64,000 nucleotides of DNA from Pelecanus crispus (lineage: Eukaryota; Chordata; Aves; Pelecaniformes; Pelecanidae): the NCBI RefSeq assembly GCF_030463565.1, contig NC_134676.1, positions 29,451,228-29,515,227 of the forward strand, given 5' to 3'. The position numbers and the translations under genes were made by a program. Shown in pieces: positions 35,401-46,800 of this stretch. The notes under the pieces are model-generated. The model was given only the letters and a program-made list of their open reading frames with translations. It had not been told where the DNA came from and did no database searches. The first letter of the stretch is position 1. The number at the start of each line of letters is the position of its first letter.

Positions 35401-37719
35401 TTTTTTGGTCTTTTTCTGTCCCTTTCCATGGAAGATTTTGCAGGGAACTCTTGTTTTGTGGCAAAAACCCTATTTCACCTGTACAATTCTGAAGAGATTA
35501 ATTTCTGCTGAAGTCTTATTAGTTTATTTTCCTCCCTCCCTTAAGATGGCATAAGCAGAGTGAGGCCAACTGATTATCTAAAAAATGTGGGCTTTGAAGA
35601 AGGTGACAAAAGTTAACACATGCATGTGCTGTGGTAACTGCTGTCCTGCTCTACATAAATGCAGAAGGTGGCATGTTAAATGGTGAAAAACAAATGATGG
35701 AAAACCAAAACCAGCAAAGTGCAAACTGCAGCCTTCTCAAGCTGCCAGCTTTTGTCACGCCTCTGTGTGAGGCAATGCTGCGTGAGCTGATCACAGTGAT
35801 GTGTGGCAGGTGCCTGGGGACAGGAGGCTGTAACAAACCAGTGCTGCCTTGAATGCTGGTGTGGCCTGTTGCTGGATGGATTTAGGTTGCAGAGCAGCAG
35901 AAACCCAAGAATGGCACCCCAGGTGATGTTTGTTAGCATGGAGGCTACCACCAGTTTCATGGTTAGAATTTTACAATGCACGCCTATTTCTTTTTTGGCA
36001 GTCACCTACTTGGACTGCATTATTGTTCAATAGCTCCTTAGGTATGTCTTCAGGATGACAAAGGCTGAAGCTTTACCTTAAAGCGAGTAACCACCAAAAC
36101 GCAGGCGAAGAGGAAGCTGCAGCTATGCAAAACATGAAAATATCAGGCCATCTGCCCAGGGCTGTTAAATAGCATGCCCTGTTCCCTAAGAAGCAAGCAC
36201 AATGTCTTACATACAGACTGGTGATTCACCTGCAAAAATAAACAAAAAACATCCACTATCTTTTTAAAAAATCTGACAAAATATAACCCAAACAGGAGAG
36301 CAATAATTTCATCCTAGGATTTTATAAAAGATGTGCAGCAGCTACTCTGCTACAGCATGTCCCATGGTGTTTGCTAAATAGCGTGTGTAGCTGCAATCAA
36401 TTGCTCATTAGAGTTGCCACACATGGCAGAGGTACAAGCAAACATGGCATTATAGATTTCCTCTTGACCCTGTGTTGTTATCACATATGGAGTGAGGTTC
36501 AGGAGGGCATTTTCCGACTGATCGCATGAGCTAGGGAGCCATTTTTGCCTGTTCCCTATGGAAAACTTTCTCCACCACTTTGTTCAACACACAAGCCTGC
36601 TACATCTCGAAATTAGACTCCACGTAACTTTGGAGGTGTCAACACTGTGCCCTGAGACCTCTCAAAGTAACCTCCATCAGTACTGGGAGAGGCTCTCCCA
36701 TGAGCTTACTGGTGTCAGGAAGCTGAGGCAAGGCTCTCATGTGGGTCCACATGGGTCTGCTCCACCCCATGCAACTCCTGCAGCTCCTGCAAGTCACCCC
36801 ATGCCAGTAGGGCAACAAGTGTTTCTAAATCAGGCACTTTTGCGGCGACTCCCTACAGACCCCACCTGCCCTGTGACACTTTGCATCACATCGCAGGTGT
36901 GAGCTGAGTAATGTCTATCGGATGAAACTGAACCAGAAAATGCACCCTAGAAGAGCGACTTGTGTATTTCAACTGCTAATCGGCACTCAGTCCACAGGAC
37001 TCAGTCTGATATAAACCTCTCCAACATGCAGTGAATGTGGACACCGGGCTTTCCACACCTGCTGTTTCAGTTTGCAAGACCCACTCCTGCTGGGCGATGC
37101 TGCTCAGCTAATGCAGGCACAGCCCATGAGATCCCACCTGGCTGTGCTGTATGCTTCTCTGCCAGACACGCTGGTGCACGCTCAGGGATGGAGCGGCAAT
37201 AGCGACGTTCGGCACGTCCTGCTGATGTCTATTCACTCTGACAGCTGAAGTGGACCCAATAATGATATTTGCAGCAGGCACAGATTATTTTACGTGCTGT
37301 ATACAAACAGCATGCCCTAGTTCTTTACAAATGACCCTTGGACTTCCCCCTGCTCTTTCATGCAGAGAGAAGTCTGTCCCATTAGGTCACAGGGGTGAGG
37401 AGGAGGGTGCATGTGAGTGCACTATGCGGCATGTCTCCCCAAGCTGAAGTCCTTCCAGATGTCCACTCCTCCTGTGACAGCAGGGATATGCAGTTCTTCT
37501 GTGATTTCACCGGGTCTTTCACCACGGGTTTGTTTTTTTTTTTCCTTAAACAAGCGAACCCGCAGTTGTGTGGGACCTCAGGGTACTTTTTAATGGCATC
37601 TTCAGTATTCGTAGTAAAGGAGAAAATTTTCAGCGCTGCTGGCTCAGAAGCCAGGTGGCATACAGCAAGGCAGCAGGTTCCAATGTACTGGCTCTGCATC
37701 CTTGCCACCTGCCGAGTCA
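32421..37719. other. Gene-free stretch
   Basis: No gene, RNA gene or clear repeat is recognised apart from a T17 run at 33692-33708. Open frames on both strands are short and unsupported. Confidence 0.5.
33692..33708. repeat. T17 homopolymer
   Basis: Seventeen T bases in a row. Confidence 0.9.
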
Positions 37720-38280
37720 GTGGGGACGCCCGCTCGCGTTCACGCTGGCCAACTTCAACCTGGGCGGGTGACCAAAAGGGTGGCCCCGGCGGCGCCTGCG
37801 AGCTGCCGCGCCGCGATGCGGAGGCAGGCGCCGGCACAGCAGCTCCGCGGCCCGGGGCTGCACCGGGGCGGCCCCGGCCCTGCCGCCCCCGGCCCTGGCC
37901 CCGGCCCTGGCCCCGGCCCCGCCGCCCCTGCCCCCGCCCCCGCCCCCGGCCCGGCCCCGCCGCCCCCGACGGCCGGGACACTGCGGCGCCCCCTGGCGGC
38001 GGCGGGCCGGCGGGAGGTGGCCGGGGCGCGCTGGGGCCGGGGCCGGGGGCCGGGGCCGGGGGCCGGGGGCCGGGGGCCGGGGAGGCGGCCGGGCAAACGG
38101 CTCCGGCGGCTTTCGGGGTGAACCTGCTCGGCCCTGCCCCTGTTGGGGCAGGGGAGAGCGGCGCGGCCCCATGGGAGCGGCGGCTGGGGCTCCGCGCGGA
38201 ATTGAGGGCGCGGCGCAGCGTCCCCGAGCATCCCGTGGGGACCCCGCGCCGCAGGCCTGCCCTGTGCGTAACTAGGGCTC
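37720..38280. promoter_or_regulatory. CpG island C
   Basis: A sharply bounded 560-base GC-rich block stands alone in AT-rich DNA, about 5.5 kb beyond the start of TMEM174 in window coordinates but downstream of that gene in its own orientation. A C-rich hexanucleotide run (about 37860-37970) and a G-rich one (about 38030-38095) face each other in it. A 325-codon open frame on the plus strand and two long frames on the minus strand cross it; none has a known domain and all have compositional Pro/Gly/Ala/Arg bias. A promoter of an unannotated non-coding transcript is the likeliest role. Confidence 0.65.
37860..38095. repeat. Facing GGCCCC and GGGGCC runs, G-quadruplex-prone
   Basis: The left arm repeats GGCCCCGGCCCTGGCCCC and the right arm repeats GGGGCCGGGGCCGGGGGCC. 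They are imperfect reverse complements separated by about 60 bases, so one strand could fold into a long GC hairpin, and each strand also has several G4 runs close together. Confidence 0.8.
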
Positions 38281-39209
38281 TCCGGAAAGGAACGAGCCCT
38301 ACTTACAGGTTTATTTTTTTCCCGAGACCCCAATTTCCTAAATGCCGATTCGGCTTAAAACTAACCCTTTGAAGTATTTCAGCACTACTGCTTTTGAACA
38401 CCTGCTTGTACGGGCTTTCTGCTTGGGTATGCGCATGCAGGCGCTCGCACAGCAGCATCAGCGGCAGAAACAGGTACCTCTGGTGAAATCAGGCTTTTGT
38501 GATTGAGAAAGTGGTACAAGACCAAAGCAACGCAAACCTTGACTCGTATATTCCTTTACTTCCTCACAGGTATGGGCAGCACTGATGTTAAAAAGCAGAC
38601 TTCAGATTTAGATTTTTATCTGAGAAGAAATTCGCACCCTGCAACTGCATTTGGCACGTAGTGTTTTGAAATAGCTCCTCGATTTAGAGCAGCTCTGTGC
38701 AGAATTTTTACTGCAATGAACAGATCGTGCTCAGCTTCATATCAATAGACACGTCTCTACCAATTTAATATGTTAACCAGCTTATGGTCAAAGTCTTATA
38801 AATGGAGTCATATTAGGAAAAATCCCAATAACCCATTCAGTGTTACACAGTTGAATACTCACATACAACATTCTGTCATTATGGCTAGAACTCGCAATGC
38901 ATCTAACTATAATAAAGCATCATTCTGCAGGTCTGCAGTAGCATTGCAGGTAATGTGGTAGAAGGTAACTTTGCTTAAAGAGCACTAGTTTAAATGAAAA
39001 GTGGATTGAGCAAAATCTCCAATACAATATTCCAGGTGCTCTGAGGAGTTAAATCAGTGTAATCTAGCAGAGCTGTGTAGTTCACCTCATCTGAAGGTCT
39101 GGCCAAATAGGTTTGTTCTTTCACTCATCATGTGGCAGCAAGAGATCATAATGCTGAGAGGTGAATTCGTGTGATGGCTGTATCACTGAGGATACAGTAA
39201 CAAAGGCAA

Positions 39210-39222
39210 CCCCCCCCCCCCC
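39210..39222. repeat. C13 homopolymer
   Basis: Thirteen C bases followed by AAAGTTAAAAAAAATTG. Confidence 0.9.
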
Positions 39223-39669
39223 AAAGTTAAAAAAAATTGTTAAAATAGAAAACAGGATGAAAATAGAAGGTGGAAGGAAGAGGAGGAAGAAAAGCCTTCA
39301 TAGAATACTGCTCTATTCTTAAAAACAATAATCAGCAATCAGTACAGCAAGGACATGTCATCAGATTGGAGCTTCTCAAATATCTGTGCAGCATGAAAAG
39401 ACTCCTCCAGAATTCAGGTAGGATTCATCTGATAGGTCAAGATCATTTTAATACATAGTTATTTAAATTTATTTATTGAGCCTTTTCTCTAAAAAGAAAC
39501 CCAGGGCTCTTTCAATGAACTTAGTCTCTACAGAAGTAAACTTTAAAACCAATATGGAGTCCACAGTGCAACCTTCTGGATTTCTCATATTTACTCTGAC
39601 AGTACGATTTGATGTCATAAAAATAAAGCTATGATTACCCCATGAAACATGTTTATGCCATGTATTTGT

Positions 39670-39683
39670 GGGGGGGGGGGGGG
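39670..39683. repeat. G14 homopolymer
   Basis: Fourteen G bases in a row. Confidence 0.9.
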
Positions 39684-41801
39684 AAGAGCAGCAGCAAAAT
39701 TTGTGGTTTCTGGCTGAAGGAATTTTCTTGTTGTGGGGGAGAGTGATCGGGTACAAATTTTGACCCTGGTCCTGCAATTGGATCCATCAAGCCTGACCTC
39801 TGTGCTCCTGCAGTGCTTGCTGGAGTCAGCAGAAATACGTGCTAAGTGCAGGGATCTGTCCATGTGGAACTAACTGGGGATTTGGGACCTTCCAGTTTCC
39901 TGCTGTGGAGGGAGGATGAGTTCACCTCTGTGTAAATTCTGGAAGAGGAGCAAGAGATTTCCATGACAGAAACTTGCATTCATTTTTAGACCTTCTGTTC
40001 TCTCACTCAATCCCATAGAGATCATGCAGAACACGGAGTGCCTGCCTTTCACCAACTACACATGCCTACCTGCTAACACCAGGACACTGCTGCTGAAAAT
40101 CAGCGTGCCTGATATATCTCTAGTGAGAAAAACCTCGCACATTGTAGTCACTGTCCAGTAGCTGCTGCTGCAGTTGCTATTCCAGCTTTGAGTGGGTTTA
40201 AATGTTGTGTCCCAAATATGACCTCTGTCAGCGTCATGTCCATTGCTGTGGAGCACAGTCTGCCTGTGCCCCTCCAAAAATGCTTTATTTCTTGGTACCC
40301 TCTAAGTATACAGGACAGGAAGGTTGGTGCGCACCTGCAGCTCCATGCAGCTGGACAATGTTCTAAATGCACCTCTCCATCCAGAGCTATGTCTCCTGAT
40401 TGCTAGCGAGGCTGCATGGACACTCAGTGACTTCCAGCTGACAGGTAAACGCCGTACCGCCTGCCCATGCTCAACACCAGGCTTTCCAGCCCTCAGGAAT
40501 GAGATCAATGAGATCAATCACAGATTGATGACAGCTGGCAGGAGCTGAGACAGCTGTGCTGTCAAGTAAGAGAAAGTTCATGCATTCCATAATGGACACC
40601 TGCTTTTAGCTGTGCTATTCCAGGCCAGGAGACTGACCCGCAGGCACACCAGCAGCACACTGCTTGGTTACAGACGGTGACCATTGCCATCTAGATCATT
40701 TTGTGTGGTGCCTGCTCCAGCGGGTGTGGGCTGAGAAACAGCTTTTGTTTTGAGCCTTTTGAGGCAGATAGGCAAAACTGATGGGATCCTGCATGGGAGA
40801 TACTGACTTGTCCAGCTGTGTCAGGGTACTTCTAGGCACACTCAAAACCAGAACTTGAAGCATATGTGGAAACACAAAATAAAAATGAAAGCACTCATGG
40901 CATTCTCATTGCTCTGGGGTTTAGGCAGCTCCTGAGCAAAGCTTTTTGGGACCTTCATTCTGGATTGCAAGATTTCAGAACTTATGCACCCCATCCTTTG
41001 TTAGATATGGCTGTAAATCCATTTGTGGATACAATGCCTGTACCTTGATCAACCATGTTGATCTTGAAAGTTGAATGTGAACAAGAAAGTTTACTGCAGC
41101 CCACCTGAGTTGTGTGCCTAGGACCCATGTTCAAACAAGAAGGGGCCTCACGAGGGGTTCCACCACAGCTCTCCGATAAAGTAAGGGTGCAGCAGGGAGA
41201 AGCTGTGATTGTTAAAGCCTTTAAGACCGGTAGGACCACTCAGCTCTGTCAAAGCTTCAGAAAGGTGCCATTTTCTTTAGGGACATTAACCTAGTAGTTG
41301 TTAGGGCTCCTGGTAGGAGACAGTGCTTTGCATTCCATCGGGTGGGGAAAGGAACTGAATTTGATGCATGCAGAATCTCCTAGAGGTCTGTGTAAAAACG
41401 GGCAGATGTCACTATTTGTATTTTCTCTGCTCTGAATGTTCTGGTTCAAGCAGGGTACTCCAAAAATGCCTACAGGACTGGGTTATACAGGTGAACCAAG
41501 CAGAGGAAGTCTAATCTGTAGACTGGTCTTATTAATAAGTGAGCTAGTCTAAGCTATCAATGGAATTAAGACATTATAGGCACTTTCATGATTAGACACT
41601 TGAACACTTTTGAAGTTTCTCAAGAAATCAAGAGGCAAAATATATCAAGAATAAGTCAAGTGTTTTCCAATGATGCTGAATGTCCAGGAGCAATCATGGC
41701 CTTCCACAAACATCTTGTGCATTCACAATTCACACTGGTTTCAGCAAGTCTGAAAATCAATCTTCTTGCTGGGGAACCCTAATATGGATTTAGATCCTTG
41801 A

Positions 41802-41807
41802 GTTTAA
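41802..41807 (-). terminator. Possible TMEM174 polyadenylation signal (ATTAAA)
   Basis: On the minus strand ATTAAA lies about 250 bases beyond the TMEM174 stop. It is the common variant signal. No AATAAA closer to the stop was noticed. Position is the only support. Confidence 0.35.
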
Positions 41808-42056
41808 TAGCTTTGCTATTAATAGTTTTTCCATTAAATAATTAATAGCTCTTCTATTAAACTGCACAGCAAAGGGCTAATGAATTTTGAGGGAGAAAAA
41901 GAAGGGATTGGTTAAATATCTTCAGTGATACTGGACTGTGTATCAGTACCAAGATCTTGCTCACACTTGCTTGTCATGCAAGTGCTTAAAGAAAAGATTC
42001 CTGGGGATTAAAAAGCTGGCATCTCTTAGAATTGTCATCTGTTGTCCATGGTTATT

Positions 42057-42159
42057 TTATGTAGACAGTGGATATATTTCCTCATAACGTGGAGGTGACA
42101 AGTCATCACAGGTGTAGTTTTCCAGCAGTTCTTCTGGCTCATCAGAACTGTGCTCTGAC
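42057..42159 (-). CDS. TMEM174: TMEM174 coding exon 2 (terminal)
   Basis: The acceptor is CCTATTTTCAG. The only frame consistent with the exon 1 phase is open and reads SEHSSDEPEELLENYTCDDL and then SPPRYEEIYPLST before TAA. The PPRYEEIY end corresponds to PPPYEEIY in human TMEM174. It is too short to be called by ORF length alone. The intron is 973 bases. Confidence 0.9.
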
Positions 42160-43764
42160 CTGAAAATAGGAAGAGGAGTAGCCGCAAAAAGAATTTAGTA
42201 AACACAAAGCATGCAAGTAACCTCAGTGCTGCATCCTGTCATCCTTATCTGGGCAAAGCACTTCCTGACTTCTTAAGCAAATGCTACGAGCTGAAGTTTT
42301 ACTGCGATTCAACTGCTTGCAGTGTTCTTTTCATGAAGTATAAAAGTGTCAGGAGGTGACCTTTGTTTTCGTGCTGCCTATGCCTGTCACGCATGTTGCT
42401 GAGGACGATGGGTCAGTCAGCAGTTTTTCAAACAGACTTTGATAAATGAACTAAAAGTGACTTGTCTTCTAGAAAGGATATAATTCTGAGCAATTCCTAT
42501 AATTAAAATATTTTTCCTTAGAGGAAAGAACTATATAAAGTTACTTTGTGTGATTAAAGCAGTTTCATACTGCCCTGTAATATCAGCGATCTTGTTTGTG
42601 CCCCAAAACTAGGAAAAAAATAAGGGCTGGAAGGTTGCTACAGTGGGAGACAAGTGTGTTGTGACCAGGCGTAATCAGGAAGGAGAGCATCTGGTACCAA
42701 ACTGATGCTTGCATTGTCATAAAAATGCTGTTTGTGTGCTGACTCGTGTGTTGTGATTGTGTTTGAGTGGAAGCCTCTGGCTGTACATATAATAACCTTC
42801 TGTTCAACAGTCTAAAGGTAGTAAGATAAGCATAAAAAACCCATGGCCAGGACCACATATACTGATATCTTCAAAATAACAAAAGGTTTGTAGACTGAAA
42901 ATTGAAAGGGATTCATAAATGAATTTAATTTGGGTGAAAATGCTTTCCAGAAAAAGTATGTCTCCATAATCTTTACTCAAGAAGTACTCCTAACAAAGAA
43001 AAAAAAAAAAAAAGTCTGAAGAAGGATAGCACCCACCCTGGTCTAGCTTCTGTTTCCTCTGAAACCATACATAGCACTTAAAATACTCAGAAGCCTGTGT
43101 CCAAATACACTAAGGCATTTCGGAAGATGTACCTCTGATTCCTGGTATTCTCTGCAGGATAAGTAGCGTAGTTCTCATCTCCAGTAAAAGCCAGGTTATC
43201 CAGGGGGTAGGCAGGGCAGAAGTGAGCAGAGCCCGGGGTGGGAACCGGTGAGGTGCTGGAGGAAACGGCACCGCAGCAGCTGAGTACTGGGTGAAGGTAG
43301 CCAGGACTCACAGCAATGCCTTCCTGGGCTGGGTACGGCGGAGGGATGTACTGTACCACTGTGGCACCGTGAAAAGTTATAGGCTGGTTAATGCCAGTGA
43401 AGACAAAGGACTGTCCACTTGCAGTCTGGTCGAGGTCTGACATATTTTCCTCTCTTTCTTTACAGGGCTTGCATGTAAGCATGTTAAATTTACAAACAGC
43501 AATCAGAATAAAAGTCACCCCAACAGACAGCAGAATAGGCCCTAGTAACTGAGTCCACTCCAGGTGAGTAACGCCGTCGTATTTTATCCATCCCATCACG
43601 GTGAAAGTGATCCCCACCAGTCCCAAAAACACACCTGAAAAGAGCAAAGTGGCGCCAGCTTTATCCCCATCTGACACCAGGACGTCAGATCTGCTTGGCT
43701 GATAAGGAGTGACAGAAAAGACATTCAAGGAGAAATCTTCTACATTGTTGCTGTTCTGCTCCAT
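42057..43764 (-). CDS. TMEM174: Transmembrane protein 174
   Basis: A two-pass membrane protein, known in mammals to be largely kidney-specific and reported to act with the sodium-phosphate cotransporter NPT2A in proximal tubule phosphate handling. The coding sequence joins 43764-43133 to 42159-42057: 735 nt, 244 residues, against 243 in human as I remember it. Residues 1-36 are a polar head with NVFSVTPY; hydrophobic segments lie at about 37-60 (AGATLLFSGVFLGLVG...) and 72-92. The strongly conserved SFVFTGINQPITFHGATV and QYIPPPY follow. The intron cuts codon 211 (AG at the end of exon 1, G at the start of exon 2). The tail ends SPPRYEEIYPLST with a PPxY motif. The ATG at 43764 is the conserved MEQ start. 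It lies 6.8 kb from TMEM171 on the same strand, as in human but more compact. Nothing is broken. Confidence 0.95.
42999..43013. repeat. A15 homopolymer in TMEM174 intron
   Basis: Fifteen A bases in the intron between the two coding exons. Confidence 0.9.
43133..43764 (-). CDS. TMEM174: TMEM174 coding exon 1
   Basis: Codons 1-210 plus two bases of codon 211. The donor is CAGAG followed by GTACAT. If the donor were ignored, the frame would read on 14 more codons to a stop at 43087 with an unconserved tail, so the spliced form is preferred. It encodes both membrane segments. Confidence 0.92.
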
Positions 43765-43826
43765 TACTGAGTAAAACGTGTCTTCTGCCTCAAGAGAAAG
43801 GGGGCTTGTAAGGGACTCGGCAGAGC

Positions 43827-43883
43827 ATTTAAAGTCGAAGGTTCAGGTTAGTTATACAAGAACTTTGTGCGTGTATGGTTAAC
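43827..43883 (-). promoter_or_regulatory. Candidate TMEM174 core promoter
   Basis: On the minus strand, upstream of the ATG, are GTTAACC (43883-43877, HNF1 half-site-like), CAAAGTTCT (43867-43859, HNF4-like) and a TATA-like CTTTAAAT (43834-43827), with the start codon 63 bases further on. HNF1 and HNF4 factors drive proximal tubule genes, which fits the known expression of TMEM174. No CpG island is present, as is usual for tissue-restricted promoters. Confidence 0.35.
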
Positions 43884-43899
43884 AGAGTCCATCATGTGA

Positions 43900-46800
43900 A
43901 AGAATAAACTTTGCTTAGAGGAATAAAGGTCTGGGAAGTGAAGCCTGAAGTGGTCACTAAAGACTTCTTGGATTACCACCATTGCTTCCGAAATGGCTTC
44001 ACCCTTGCATGGTTGCTTATCTCTTTGTTTATCCTCTTCTTTAATTTGGCACTCATTGATACTTCCTCACTGTGCCCATGCCTGATGGGAGAAAAAGGAA
44101 GCTGCAGCCACTGCAGCTTTTCCTAGGCCCCCTGCCAGCTGATGCATCGAACATATGGACAGCATACGTTTAGTCAACAGCAGTGCGGCAACTCTCACTC
44201 TCCTTGGGCCACCACTCCAGCAACCCAGATCTGCAGGAAAATGCGTGGCCATTGCTGGGAGTGCTTTGCAGTGCTCTGAAGCATGACATTTCTAGCCACG
44301 CCTGGACCTCTGTTGCAGCTTGTTCTGCAGTCCAGGGCTTCCGTGGTTTAAAAAATTTCAAAGTAGGCTTTCTGATATTTTGCCAAGGGGGAGCAGTGGG
44401 TGGGTGGGAGGGGAAGCGGAAACAGGGTGGTGAGTACTGAACAGCCTGGGAGAGCTGCTGGTTGTGGGAGAAAAGTTATTTCAAGCCAGCCAAAGCTTTC
44501 CAGCTGTTTGAAGGTAGCATAATTGCTCTGTAATTTCCCCTTAATTGTGCATATTTTTTGTTGTGGGTTCTCCACCCCTTTCTCAAAGTTCATACTGAAT
44601 AAAGCCCACATACCCTGAATAGCACACCACTGCAGGAATGAGAAAACATCTCCTGTAACGTTAAACCTGGTAAAGGATCTTATCCTGTACTCAGAAGTAC
44701 CTAGAATATTTTTTTACATCACAATGAATTGTTCTGTTGAACATATGTCCCATATATTAAACAGACAGATTAAGTGAATGTTGAGATTTTTCTGTTTCCT
44801 AAGTTTCAGACTAAAATAATTGCTGTCAGAGGGTTCTGGTAGAATGCCTTTGTATAATTCCTTAAGGAGGAAAAAGTTCCAACTACTCGATCTGTTTTGA
44901 CTAGCATGGCAGGGGAGTACACACAGGACAGAGATTACTCCTCAGGTGGTAGAACATACAATGCTATTTCCTGCTACCAGCAGATCTGGGGGAGCAAGCT
45001 TATCCTGAGATTTGTAAGATAAAAATAGCTCTAGAACTAGAAAACTCACCTTTCAGACTGCTTCTTCAAAATCAATAAAGGTGCCTTTAGTCTACTGTGC
45101 ATTCATACCACACAGTATGACAACAGCTCGCTTCTGAAAGGGGCTGCTCACCGAATTTGGCGCCTTCAGAGCTGATGCTGAATGCAAGTGCAGATGTGTC
45201 TTTCTCATTTGTTAGCAGATAGACCTTGAGGAATATTAGTGCTGGACTCCTTTAAAAGATGTCTGGGAAGTTTCCAAGGTCAGTATTATGTCTCTTCTAT
45301 TACTGAGGGTGCCAACAATTTTTCTGACAAATACACTCAAGATCACCCCTTCTCCCAGCACCAAATCTAGTCAGGACTCTCTGCATCACTTGAGCAAAGT
45401 GTTAGGGCTTGCAATGCAGTGATTTTGTATAATGACAACTAAATTAGAAAGTGCTGAAACACTAGATAAGCTGTCCTTGTATTGGTAATTATAGCCAAAA
45501 CCTAAGTCACCTTTAACCTTATATTTGGTAAACTTAATGGAATGAACTTCTGTTACTTCTCTCTGCAAGTCAGGTTTTTCCATACCATGAATCATTCTTG
45601 TTGCTGTTTGCTGAATCTTCCAGCCTTTCCAACATCCTTTTAAAAGCAGCATTATATCATAATAGCTGTCTAACTAATGGTATATACAGATGTAGTGTCA
45701 CCTTCCTCCTCTCATGCATTCAAGAACTCTGCAACTCCTATTTGCAACAGGATTGTGCTGGAGCAGTTCCTTGGTCCTGTGCAAAGGTCCTTAGATGCTG
45801 GCTGGAGTCAGAGTTTTCCAAGTCGGCTGTTGCATCATCCCATGGCTGATGCTCTTTGCCTCTGGCCTAGGACATGACTTCATGGTTGTTGAGCAAGTGC
45901 ACAGCAGAGCTGGAGAGTACAGGTGGTTTCTTCCAAGGCTATTTGCCACTTGAACTTTGAAAGTGGGATGGAAAACACTTTCTTTTTGGTGCAGTAGGAT
46001 CTAAATTAAAATTACACCTTTCCCTGTAAACTACCCCCTCACACAATGCCTCCCCACATTTCTCCCATTTTTTCCCCAGACAGTGGCAATGCTGCATTCA
46101 GGCAGCTGTCAAGGTCTTAAGAGATTACCGGATCACATCAATTTTTTTAAGGCCAGTACTTTACTTTGCCAAGTAAGTGTATGTTCTGGGAACTCACTTG
46201 AAGATGCTGATTTACTAAAAGCACCCCCTTTTACCAGGAATACTACCAAACAGATGAAAACAGTTTTGTGAAACCTAAAGAATTGATCAGAGTGAGGTTT
46301 TCAGAATGGGTGCTGTTTTCAGTTCTCACTACAGTTTTGATCCCATCTGCTTCAGGGACCTTACCCCTGAACACAAGCACTGCTTTGCTTTCTGTTCCTC
46401 TGCATAATTTTCTGTCACCAATGCAGACTTCACCTGGAGCACTTGCTGCTGGAAGCATGTTTTTTTGTAGCGCTCTGTACCTCCTCCGTTCTCTAACCCG
46501 TTTCAAGAGTCATCCTAGTAAACACTTAATAATAGGCCTTCACTTAATCCTTTTTTCCTCTCCTTCTGTTATTAATTTTTACACAGTTGTTCACATTACC
46601 AGCCTGTTGTAGTGAGGCTTCATTTTCTTACATGCCTGTAATATAGTCAGGGACTTAGTAATAGAACATGCAAGATGTTGTATAAAAGAAAATTATACCA
46701 TGGTCTTGCACACTGACTGGCTTTAAAAAGAGTAAGTACAAAGTAACACTCCATAACAAAACATTCAATTGTAGGGAGATTAAGGAGCCAGTGATTTGAC

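Larger units (their letters stand above)
38281..42040. other. Gene-free stretch downstream of TMEM174
   Basis: Nothing coding is recognised. A C13 run and a G14 run lie 450 bases apart. On the minus strand an ATTAAA at 41807-41802, about 250 bases past the TMEM174 stop codon, is a plausible polyadenylation signal for that gene. Confidence 0.5.

Noticed and set aside
37395-38372. 325-codon plus-strand open frame
   Set aside because: Most of it crosses CpG island C, its composition follows the DNA, there is no known domain, and equally long frames exist on the other strand.
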